Shown here piece after piece: positions 1 through 4,824 of a stretch of 5,681 nucleotides of DNA. The notes under the pieces were generated by a model, which did not search any database, had not been told where the DNA came from, and worked only from the letters and a program-made list of their open reading frames with translations. The position numbers were made by a program, and so were the translations under genes. Location of the stretch: contig JADLGS010000047.1 of NCBI GenBank assembly GCA_020849205.1, positions 1 through 5,681 on the forward strand. The letters run 5' to 3'. Within the stretch, counting starts at the first letter, position 1. Each line of letters opens with the position of its first letter. The stretch comes from Candidatus Falkowiibacteriota bacterium. Its GTDB lineage: Bacteria > Patescibacteriota > Patescibacteriia > CAIXNZ01 > JADLGS01.

Positions 1-818
1 AATTTCATTTTTTCACCTCCAAAAGGATTGCTGATAAAGAGATGCGCAGTGCCATGGTTTACTTTGGTGAGAGGCTTAGCCTGAGCGCTAATTTTTTGCA
101 ACGCATTCGCAAGTCCTTGCGGATAACGGGTCATAAGCGCGCCACTTGCGTCTGCCAAAAACTCACGCTTACGAGAAATCGCTAACTGAATCATTTGTCC
201 GATAAGCGGAGCAAGTATAATAAGCGCTATACCAATCACCAACAACACGGGCGAAGCTTTTTTGTCAGAATCTCCAGAGCGCATACCGCCAAATCTCCAT
301 GTCATATCAATCATAACCATAATGACACCAATCGCCGCAGCAACAATAGTCATCAATCGAGTATCGTAATTTTGAATGTGCGAAAGCTCGTGAGCTATTA
401 CACCCTCAAGTTCTTCGTTTTGCAGACCATTAATGATTCCTGTTGTAAAAGCGACTGATGCTTTTTGAGGATTTCTTCCTGTCGCGAACGCATTCATCGC
501 ATCATCGTGAATCACATAGACGCGTGGCATCGGCATACCCTGTGAGATACAGAGATTCTCTACCATATTCCAAAGATACGGCAGATCTTCTTTTTTGATT
601 TCCTTTGCTCCATTCATCGCCAGCGCCATCTTGTCACCATGAAAATACGAAACAAAGTTACTTGTAAGCGCAAATGCTGTCGCAATGATAGTAACTTCCC
701 AGCCAGTACCTGAAAAATATTGAATAAGATATCCAATCCCCACCACTAACGCAAAAGACACGAGTAAAAATACCCACGTCTTTTGTTTGTTATGAGCTAT
801 GTGCTGATAAATATTCAT
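1..818 (-). CDS. htpX: HtpX-like membrane zinc metalloprotease (M48), 3' end cut by window
   Basis: The reading frame from ATG at 818 runs 272 codons without a stop to the window edge. In family M48B, HtpX degrades damaged membrane proteins with its catalytic face in the cytoplasm. The zinc site is visible: HELSH at residues 143-147 (His143, Glu144, His147), and the third ligand Glu219 in SRKREFLAD (215-223). Hydrophobic segments lie near residues 15-34, 41-58, 155-172 and 190-210, matching the usual HtpX order. HNKQKTW near the N-terminus and a C-terminal HLFISNPF (259-266) also fit; homologues end some 25-30 residues later, so only the tail is missing. The start follows the lemA stop by 11 nt, so the two are probably co-transcribed, a common pairing. 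No Shine-Dalgarno is visible before the ATG. Identity is confident; substrates are unknown. Confidence 0.95.
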   Translation of the reverse strand, partial: MNIYQHIAHNKQKTWVFLLVSFALVVGIGYLIQYFSGTGWEVTIIATAFALTSNFVSYFHGDKMALAMNGAKEIKKEDLPYLWNMVENLCISQGMPMPRVYVIHDDAMNAFATGRNPQKASVAFTTGIINGLQNEELEGVIAHELSHIQNYDTRLMTIVAAAIGVIMVMIDMTWRFGGMRSGDSDKKASPVLLVIGIALIILAPLIGQMIQLAISRKREFLADASGALMTRYPQGLANALQKISAQAKPLTKVNHGTAHLFISNPFGGEKMK

Positions 819-829
819 GATTCAAAATC

Positions 830-1396
830 TTAGAACGAAACTTTAACGACATCACGCGCTTTTTCATCATCAAGCGCAAAGAAATCGCGTTTTTTGTAGC
901 CAAGCATTCCAACAAAAAGTGTATTTGGAAAAACTTCAATCGCAGTATTAAACTCTTCTACCACTGAGTTGAAAAATCTGCGCGCGGCAAAAATCTTGTT
1001 TTCTGTATCAGAAAGTTCGTCTTGTAATTTTAAGAAATTTGTATTTGCTTTGAGGTCTGGATAGTTTTCTGATAACGCAAAGATAGATTTAAGCGTTGCT
1101 GATAATTGATTTTCAGTAGCTGACATAGCGGCAACATCAGAAACTCCATCATGAGTTTTCATCGCAGAATTTCTTGCTTCAATCACTTTGGTTAACGTCC
1201 CCTCTTCGTGCGTTGCGTATGCCTTCACAGTTTCTACAAGATTTGGAATGAGGTCATAACGTCTCTTTAATTGCACATCAATATCTGCCCACGACGAATC
1301 AACGCGATTCTTGAGGCGAACTAATTTGTTGTAAATACCAATAACGAAGAGTGCGATAAGCGCGACGATCCCTAAGATAATAAGATATATATTCAT
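830..1396 (-). CDS. lemA: LemA family membrane protein
   Basis: This is a 188-residue protein of normal LemA length. Residues 2-22 form one hydrophobic membrane segment. The family signature follows: YNKLVRLKNRV (22-32), then SSWADIDVQLKRRYDLIPNL (34-53), with ATHEEGTLTKVIEARN (61-76) behind it. Later parts also match: NYPDLKANTNFLKLQDEL (111-128), TENKIFAARRFFN (131-143) and FNTAIEVFPN (149-158). The region after the membrane segment is predicted to be helical, with a coiled-coil feel. LemA's molecular function is not settled; it is often encoded next to htpX, as here, which suggests a link to membrane protein quality control (inference). The gene is the first of a likely lemA-htpX operon. 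No Shine-Dalgarno precedes the ATG. Confidence 0.96.
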   Translation of the reverse strand: MNIYLIILGIVALIALFVIGIYNKLVRLKNRVDSSWADIDVQLKRRYDLIPNLVETVKAYATHEEGTLTKVIEARNSAMKTHDGVSDVAAMSATENQLSATLKSIFALSENYPDLKANTNFLKLQDELSDTENKIFAARRFFNSVVEEFNTAIEVFPNTLFVGMLGYKKRDFFALDDEKARDVVKVSF

Positions 1397-1403
1397 AGTA
1401 TAT

Positions 1404-1420
1404 AAGTAGTAAGTAGTAAG
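1404..1420. repeat. Short tandem repeat, 7-bp unit AAGTAGT
   Basis: Two full units of AAGTAGT (1404-1410, 1411-1417) plus AAG of a third lie just upstream of the lemA start, bracketed by AGTATA at 1397-1402 and 1419-1424. Such a short array could vary by slippage and alter the lemA 5' region; no function is shown. Confidence 0.6.
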
Positions 1421-1424
1421 TATA
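1419..1424 (-). promoter_or_regulatory. Possible -10 box for lemA-htpX
   Basis: The minus strand reads TATACT here (five of six to TATAAT), which would start transcription about 15 nt before the lemA ATG. No acceptable -35 hexamer is seen at 16-18 nt spacing, and there is no TGn extension, so this is only a weak candidate. Confidence 0.25.
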
Positions 1425-1539
1425 TGGTACTACGAATGAGGCGTGATGTAAATGGAAAATGGAGAGTTAATTTCGCTACGCTGGTTAATCAAGGTTAACC
1501 GTCATAATTAACCTAAATTAATCATATTTAAGGGCATTA

Positions 1540-1571
1540 AAAAAACAAACCGTATTAACGGTTTGTTTTTT
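1540..1571 (-). terminator. Intrinsic terminator of the rpsL-rpsG operon
   Basis: A perfect inverted repeat has arms 1540-1553 and 1558-1571 (minus-strand arm AAAAAACAAACCGT) and a 4-nt loop. The A-rich and T-rich ends make it a classic hairpin plus U-tract in either direction. It starts 4 nt after the rpsG stop, so its main job is probably to end that operon and keep it separate from lemA. Confidence 0.88.
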
Positions 1572-1575
1572 ATCC

Positions 1576-2043
1576 CTAGCGGGCGAAGTGCGCAAATGCA
1601 CGATTCGCTTCAGCCATTTTGTGAGCATCAAGCTTCTTCTTGAACGCTTCACCTTGCTCTTCACTTGCAAGCATGATTTCATCCGCAAGACGAACAGACA
1701 TTGGCTTACCCTTCTTTTTGTTTGCAGCTTCAATGATCCAGCGACATGCAAGTGTGAAACGACGTTCTGCGCGAACTGGGTATGGGATTTGGTAGTTTGC
1801 ACCACCAACGCGCTTACCACGAACTTCAAGCGATGGACCAACGTTCTTGATAGCGATATCAAAAACTTCTACTGGATTTCGCTTTGTTTTGTTGCTAATG
1901 ATATCAAGGCAATCATACATAACCGCTCTCGCAGTTGTTTTCTTACCATCTGACATCAAGTAGTTTGTGAATTTTGCGATATCAAGGCGACCATATTTTG
2001 GATCTGCCGCGATTTCTCTCTTTGGAGCTCTTTTACCTCTCAT
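1576..2043 (-). CDS. rpsG: 30S ribosomal protein uS7
   Basis: This is a 155-residue protein of the standard bacterial S7 length. uS7 binds the 3' major (head) domain of 16S rRNA, starts head assembly and lines the E site. Visible family features are DPKYGRLDIAKFTNYLM (14-30), DGKKTTA (32-38), the conserved VGGANYQIPYPVRAERR (79-95) containing the beta-hairpin, ALACRW-like TLACRWIIEAA (97-107) and the C-terminal HKMAEANRAFAHF (141-153). It starts 12 nt after the rpsL stop and is co-transcribed with it. No Shine-Dalgarno is visible, so translation may be coupled to rpsL. It ends in TAG, the only TAG among the seven stops visible, and is followed directly by a terminator. The usual next gene of the str operon, fusA, is absent. 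Confidence 0.98.
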   Translation of the reverse strand: MRGKRAPKREIAADPKYGRLDIAKFTNYLMSDGKKTTARAVMYDCLDIISNKTKRNPVEVFDIAIKNVGPSLEVRGKRVGGANYQIPYPVRAERRFTLACRWIIEAANKKKGKPMSVRLADEIMLASEEQGEAFKKKLDAHKMAEANRAFAHFAR

Positions 2044-2055
2044 ATGTTTCTATAA

Positions 2056-2490
2056 TTACTTCTTTTTAGCAGCTGCGCCAGCTTTTGGACGCTTAGCACC
2101 ATAGAGTGAACGACCGCGACGTCGGCCTTCAACACCTGAGGCGTCATACTTACCACGAACAATCGTGTAGCGAACACCCGGAAGATCTTTCACCTTACCA
2201 CCACGAATCATAACGATTGAGTGTTCTTGGAGATTGTGACCAATACCCGGAATATAAGCAGTTACTTCTTGACCATTCGAAAGACGAACACGAGCGATTT
2301 TGCGAACCGCAGAGTTTGGTTTCTTTGGTGTAGTTGTCGTAACCTTTACGCATACACCGCGCTTAAACGGAGATGCTACTGTATTTCTTTGACGACGAAT
2401 CGTATTGAACACAGTTTGCAACGCAGGAGTTCCCGATTTTGTTGGGTTGCTCTTTCTGCCTTTGCGAGTGAGTTGATTTACTGTTACCAT
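2056..2490 (-). CDS. rpsL: 30S ribosomal protein uS12
   Basis: This is a 144-residue protein. uS12 sits at the decoding centre and helps control tRNA selection and accuracy. Visible parts are VNQLTRKGR near the N-terminus, KRGVCVKV (43-50), [13 protein letters not shown] (52-64), [11 protein letters not shown] (81-91) and [12 protein letters not shown] (97-108). Lys56 and Lys101 correspond to E. coli Lys43 and Lys88, the classical streptomycin-resistance positions, and both are wild type. Asp102 is the residue that RimO methylthiolates in other bacteria. The roughly 13-residue stretch before KRGVC, absent in E. coli, matches the long form known from Bacillus. The tail is rich in Ala and Lys. 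It is the first gene of the rpsL-rpsG operon, with a clear promoter about 100 nt upstream. No Shine-Dalgarno precedes the ATG. Confidence 0.98.
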   Translation of the reverse strand: MVTVNQLTRKGRKSNPTKSGTPALQTVFNTIRRQRNTVASPFKRGVCVKVTTTTPKKPNSAVRKIARVRLSNGQEVTAYIPGIGHNLQEHSIVMIRGGKVKDLPGVRYTIVRGKYDASGVEGRRRGRSLYGAKRPKAGAAAKKK

Positions 2491-2531
2491 ATTTTTTTAA
2501 ATAATAAACCGCCGAGATGAACAGGTACTGC

Positions 2532-2545
2532 CCGTGTAAACACGG
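2532..2545 (-). promoter_or_regulatory. Hairpin in the rpsL leader
   Basis: In the minus-strand leader RNA, CCGUG pairs with CACGG around a UUUA loop (a sixth pair is possible). The sequence AGTACC occurs as a direct repeat, once overlapping the hairpin's 5' side (2544-2549) and once 20 nt later (2524-2529). The predicted leader is about 90 nt, enough for a ribosomal-protein operator, but no known S7 or S12 site is recognised. Confidence 0.4.
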
Positions 2546-2589
2546 TACTAATTCCCTATGCGTTCATTTCTGCGTTATTTGATAGGCCA

Positions 2590-2618
2590 ATAATACCAGA
2601 GGGGGTAATTTCAGTCAA
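2590..2618 (-). promoter_or_regulatory. Sigma-70-type promoter of rpsL-rpsG
   Basis: On the minus strand a -35 box TTGACT (2613-2618) and a -10 box TATTAT (2590-2595) are separated by exactly 17 nt. Each matches consensus at five of six positions, and the -10 is preceded by TGG, an extended -10 motif. Transcription should start near 2583. This is the strongest promoter visible here, fitting a ribosomal protein operon. Confidence 0.85.
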
Positions 2619-2633
2619 GAGTGGTGGCGTGAA

Positions 2634-2791
2634 ATTACAAACTCTAAACTCTAAGTTCTAAATACTAAACAAAAGACTAAACTCTAAATTCTAACACTAA
2701 AATTAGGGACTTCCGGCAGACAGGTTAGATTTTAGAGTTTAGATTTTAGATTTGATTTAGACTTTAGATTTTAGTATTTAGACTTTGTGAT
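2634..2791. repeat. Imperfect palindromic repeat, copy A
   Basis: This 158-bp element has CTAAA-rich sequence in its left half and TTTAG-rich sequence in its right half, so it can fold on itself almost end to end. The ends are inverted: ATTACAAA at 2634-2641 and TTTGTGAT at 2784-2791. Most positions align with copy B (4672-4824), including ACTAAACAAAAGACTAAA in the left arm, GCAGACAGGTT in the centre and TTTAGTATTTAGACTTTGT at the right end. Its central GC-rich hairpin is degraded compared with copy B. No target duplication is evident at the flanks and there is no coding capacity. It may be a non-autonomous mobile repeat or REP-like element; it ends 15 nt from the rpsL -35 box. Confidence 0.85.
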
Positions 2792-3066
2792 CCTCCTATT
2801 TCCCATCATTTTAATCCATGGTATACTAAACACAGCATTACACAAAAAGTTTTTTGAACAATCTTTTTTACATGGTACTTCAAATGCACCTTGCCGTGGT
2901 AAGGTGACTCGAAGTTATCCTCTTCTTAGACTCATATCATATATACCTCATCCGGTTTTACTTGATGTCGTACTATGATGTTAGTATTCTTGCTTGCAAG
3001 AATGTGTGCCTCGCGCAGACAGAGAAGGCTTTCATAAAGCAAAAAAACTTTCGTTGTAATGCAATT
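2792..3066. other. Intergenic stretch without a protein gene; possible small RNA
   Basis: No convincing open frame lies here. On the plus strand an extended -10 element is followed by three hairpins and then the rpmB terminator, which also works in this direction. Hairpins are at 2887-2906 (CACCTTGC with GTAAGGTG, one G-U pair), 2986-3003 (ATTCTTGC with GCAAGAAT) and 3028-3040 (GCTTT with AAAGC). The possible transcript runs from about 2834 to 3103, near 270 nt. It shows no signature of tRNA, tmRNA, RNase P, SRP RNA or 6S RNA that I can recognise, so the RNA gene is a hypothesis only. Confidence 0.3.
2819..2827 (+). promoter_or_regulatory. Candidate extended -10 promoter facing right
   Basis: TGG followed by TATACT (2822-2827) forms an extended -10 element. 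The hexamer at 17-nt spacing is TTTCCC (2799-2804), a poor -35. Start would be near 2834. It faces the gene-free stretch and away from rpsL. Confidence 0.4.
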
Positions 3067-3103
3067 AAAAAACCCCTCTTCGCGTACGCTTGAGGGATTT
3101 TTT
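3067..3103 (-). terminator. Intrinsic terminator of rpmB
   Basis: Arms 3067-3078 and 3092-3103 pair around a 13-nt loop. In minus-strand RNA the stem UCCCUC/GAGGGG is complete with one U-G pair and is followed by six U residues; in plus-strand RNA the same position is a C-A mismatch, so it fits minus-strand transcription best while probably stopping plus-strand RNA too. It begins one base after the rpmB stop. Confidence 0.85.
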
Positions 3104-3104
3104 A

Positions 3105-3299
3105 TTACTTAGCTTTTTTTGCTGACTGTTTGTTCTTCTTGAGAGTTTTTAACGCGCGAGCTGAAATCCACACCACCTTACCATTAATGGTGCGGCGGTG
3201 AAGATTCGCTTTTTGGCGAGTCAAAGATTTGATGTTTGAGTGAGAACGTGTTGCAGACTTGCGAGAAGTCTTTCCAGTCATAACGCAACGCTTGCTCAT
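3105..3299 (-). CDS. rpmB: 50S ribosomal protein bL28
   Basis: This is a 64-residue, very basic protein, a component of the large ribosomal subunit that is specific to bacteria. It shows the family pattern: N-terminal KRCVMTGK (3-10), RSHS (18-21), NLHRRTINGKVVWISARAL (32-50) and a lysine-rich tail. The length matches the short bL28 form (about 62-64 residues, as in Firmicutes) rather than the 78-residue E. coli form. Only one cysteine (Cys5) is present, so this is not a zinc-binding four-cysteine variant. It is a single-gene unit with its own terminator, divergent from the site-2 protease gene. No Shine-Dalgarno is visible; the upstream sequence is AT-rich, with TATATC six bases before the ATG. 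Confidence 0.96.
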   Translation of the reverse strand: MSKRCVMTGKTSRKSATRSHSNIKSLTRQKANLHRRTINGKVVWISARALKTLKKNKQSAKKAK

Positions 3300-3304
3300 A
3301 GATG

Positions 3305-3313
3305 TGATATACT
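3305..3313 (+). promoter_or_regulatory. Candidate extended -10 promoter for the site-2 protease gene
   Basis: TGA then TATACT (3308-3313) gives an extended -10 element on the plus strand, with a start near 3320. No good -35 is seen at 17-18 nt, where the sequence would lie inside the divergent rpmB gene. The space between rpmB and the protease gene is only 46-67 nt, so promoters for both must overlap here. Confidence 0.4.
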
Positions 3314-3366
3314 AATACTATTAAAGTGAAAAAAGTTTAACATTTTTGATTAACTTCGTCAAGCTT

Positions 3367-4029
3367 ATGCTATTACAACTTCTTTTTGAGCAACCGCTTA
3401 TCTTTATTCCGCTTTTTTTGGCCCTACTTTTTGCTTTAAGTTTTCATGAATTATCTCATGGACTTGTTGCGTATTGGCTTGGCGATATGACCGCAAAAGA
3501 CGCTGGACGCCTCACCTTCAACCCCATCAAACACATTGATCCAATGGGCGTAATTTTGTTACTCATCATTGGTTTTGGTTGGGGAAAACCAGTGCCGGTT
3601 AATCACTATAATCTTAAATTCCCTAAGTGGGGGCCAGCACTCGTTGGCGTTGCAGGACCCATTTCCAATCTACTCTTTGCGCTTGTCGCCGGCTATACAT
3701 TCATGGCTTTCGCGCCAAGCGGACTTAATCCTGTTGATTTATATGCAGTACTAGGATCGGCGTCAAACCTCATGCTCATATTTTTGTCATTTCTTGTGGT
3801 ATACAACATTATGCTCATGGTATTCAACCTCCTACCGATTCCTCCACTCGACGGCTCATCAATTCTTTTTGCAATTCTCCCACCTCAATATGACAAAGTC
3901 GTGTGGTGGCTTCAAACGCGCGGACCTATGGTTCTCTTTGGATTTATTATCGCCGATTCCCTCTTTAACCTCGGCATCTTTGCACATTCGTTTAGTAGCG
4001 TGTTGAATCTTTTTAGCAAGCTGTTTTAA
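3367..4029 (+). CDS. Small site-2 protease family zinc metallopeptidase (M50)
   Basis: The ATG start gives 220 residues. The protein is a polytopic intramembrane zinc protease of the short YwhC-like M50 group, which lacks PDZ domains. The zinc motif HELSH lies at residues 27-31 (His27, Glu28, His31) within the first membrane helix region. It is followed by the family sequence GRLTFNP (47-53) and HIDPMG. The second active-site motif, NLLPIPPLDG, spans 154-163, with Asp162 the probable third ligand. GVAGPISN (94-101) is also typical. Other hydrophobic helices lie near 60-72, 95-115, 130-155 and 185-205. An in-frame TTG at 3346 would add seven residues, but homologues usually begin MLL.LLF, which favours the ATG. 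Neither start has a Shine-Dalgarno. The substrate is unknown; regulated intramembrane proteolysis is an inference from family. Confidence 0.93.
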   Translation: MLLQLLFEQPLIFIPLFLALLFALSFHELSHGLVAYWLGDMTAKDAGRLTFNPIKHIDPMGVILLLIIGFGWGKPVPVNHYNLKFPKWGPALVGVAGPISNLLFALVAGYTFMAFAPSGLNPVDLYAVLGSASNLMLIFLSFLVVYNIMLMVFNLLPIPPLDGSSILFAILPPQYDKVVWWLQTRGPMVLFGFIIADSLFNLGIFAHSFSSVLNLFSKLF

Positions 4030-4034
4030 GATGA

Positions 4035-4121
4035 GGATACGCGGATTCACGGTTTTAAATAAAAAAATTACGAAATATTTCGTAATTTTTTTAATCCGTG
4101 TATCAACGAATCCGTGTATCC
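4035..4121. repeat. Outer inverted repeat with ATCCGTGT tandem motifs
   Basis: GGATACGCGGATTC (4035-4048) is the inverse of GAATCCGTGTATCC (4108-4121) with one difference, which becomes a G-U pair in plus-strand RNA. The right side carries three ATCCGTGT-like units between 4094 and 4125. The repeat encloses the 4060-4093 palindrome, giving a nested cruciform-like unit. The pattern is REP-like and unrelated to copies A and B. Confidence 0.7.
4060..4093. terminator. Bidirectional terminator between convergent genes
   Basis: A perfect 34-bp palindrome is centred on TA at 4076-4077, with inner arms ATTACGAAA and TTTCGTAAT flanked by seven A and seven T residues. It lies 30 nt after the site-2 protease stop and 36 nt after the ndk stop, so it can serve as the U-tract hairpin for both convergent genes. 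Confidence 0.85.
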
Positions 4122-4129
4122 GTGTTTTT

Positions 4130-4594
4130 TTACTTTTCGTCATCTGCATAAATGAAGTCTACGTCTACGCGTTGGTAGTTGAAGATTTCACCTTCTTTAA
4201 AGAATCTCTTTAATTCGATTTCCGCATTCTCAGGAGTATCTGATGCGTGAATAAGATTTGCAGATACTGAGATAGAGTAGTCACCACGAATTGAACCAAC
4301 ATCAGCTTTGCGTCCTGAAGTTGCACCAACGAGTGTGCGTACTACTTCTACCGCTGAGTGACCTTCGAGTGCAAGCGCAATCACAGGTGACGCTTTCATG
4401 AAGTTTGCGAGACCTGGAAAGAATGGCTTGTCGGCAAGATGTGCATAGTGATCCTTAAGCACTTCATCGTCAAGATGAATCATCTTCATCGCAACGATTT
4501 TGAGACCCTTGCGCTCAAAACGATTCATAATTTCTCCAACAAGGCTGCGTTGCACGCAATCTGGTTTGAGGAGAATAAGAGTTTTTTGCATCAT
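4130..4594 (-). CDS. ndk: Nucleoside diphosphate kinase
   Basis: This 154-residue cytoplasmic enzyme transfers the gamma phosphate from ATP to other nucleoside diphosphates through a phosphohistidine. The catalytic His116 lies in NLIHASDTPENAEIE (113-127); the HASD form, rather than HGSD, is common outside Proteobacteria. Other family parts are TLILLKPDCVQRSLVGEI (5-22), FFPGLANFM (58-66) and GATSGRKADVGSIRGDYS (90-107), which includes the nucleotide-binding Arg103. Length is normal. The start could be either of two adjacent ATG codons (4594 or 4591). It is a single-gene unit with a good promoter. No Shine-Dalgarno is visible in its roughly 26-nt leader. Many reduced genomes keep ndk to supply all NTPs and dNTPs. 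Confidence 0.97.
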   Translation of the reverse strand: MMQKTLILLKPDCVQRSLVGEIMNRFERKGLKIVAMKMIHLDDEVLKDHYAHLADKPFFPGLANFMKASPVIALALEGHSAVEVVRTLVGATSGRKADVGSIRGDYSISVSANLIHASDTPENAEIELKRFFKEGEIFNYQRVDVDFIYADDEK

Positions 4595-4626
4595 ATTGTT
4601 ATATATAGTGATGTAATAATGAGGGT

Positions 4627-4655
4627 ATTGTAGGGGAAAATTCAGAGAATTGCAA
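4627..4655 (-). promoter_or_regulatory. Sigma-70-type promoter of ndk
   Basis: On the minus strand TTGCAA (4650-4655, four of six) and TACAAT (4627-4632, five of six) are separated by 17 nt. Transcription should start near 4620, giving a leader of about 26 nt. Confidence 0.75.
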
Positions 4656-4671
4656 GGATGATTATAATTAG

Positions 4672-4824
4672 ATTACAAATTCTAAGCTCTAAATTCTAAA
4701 CACTAAACAAAAGACTAAAAACTAAATTCTAACTCTAAATTAGGGCCTGCCTGTAGCAGACAGGTTTGAGTTTAGAATTTAGAGTTGATTTAGACTTTAG
4801 CGTTTAGTATTTAGACTTTGTAAT
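4672..4824. repeat. Imperfect palindromic repeat, copy B
   Basis: This 153-bp element is related to copy A along its length and in the same orientation. Its ends are perfect 8-bp inverted repeats, ATTACAAA (4672-4679) and TTTGTAAT (4817-4824). The centre folds as CCUGUCUG-CUA-CAGGCAGG in minus-strand RNA, with one U-G pair. The element's left end is 16 nt from the ndk -35 box. Its right end runs 28 bp into the metallo-beta-lactamase-fold gene and supplies that gene's last codons and stop. It may also act as that gene's 3' hairpin. No target duplication is evident. Confidence 0.85.

Noticed and set aside
1..20. GGAGGTG followed by an ATG on the minus strand, resembling a ribosome binding site and start.
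   Set aside because: It lies within the htpX frame and encodes FGGEKMK of the conserved C-terminal region; no separate gene is needed.
1588..1953. Long plus-strand open frame opposite rpsG, and others opposite rpsL, ndk, htpX and the hydrolase gene.
   Set aside because: They are antisense shadows of clearly identified genes with no family resemblance.
2360..2405. Apparent insertion in uS12 relative to E. coli before KRGVC.
   Set aside because: The same-length stretch exists in the long-form S12 of Bacillus, so it is a normal variant.
2641..2790. CTAAA/TTTAG units resembling a CRISPR or telomere-like array.
   Set aside because: Units are short, irregular and lack spacers; the two halves are inverted to one another, which fits a palindromic element.
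2792..2797. AGGAGG on the minus strand beside copy A.
   Set aside because: No start codon follows within the usual distance and the downstream sequence is the repeat.
2886..2925. tRNA-like look (GGTAAGGTGACTCGAAG).
   Set aside because: No acceptor stem, anticodon arm or T-arm pairing can be built on either strand; it is better explained as a simple hairpin.
2787..2978. Plus-strand open frame of 63 codons starting at GTG.
   Set aside because: The GTG lies in the terminal inverted repeat of copy A, there is no ribosome binding site, the translation resembles no family I know, and the frame crosses the candidate promoter and the first of the hairpins.
4031..4213. Plus-strand open frame across the convergent terminator into ndk.
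   Set aside because: It reads through the palindrome and the antisense of ndk, with no supporting signals.
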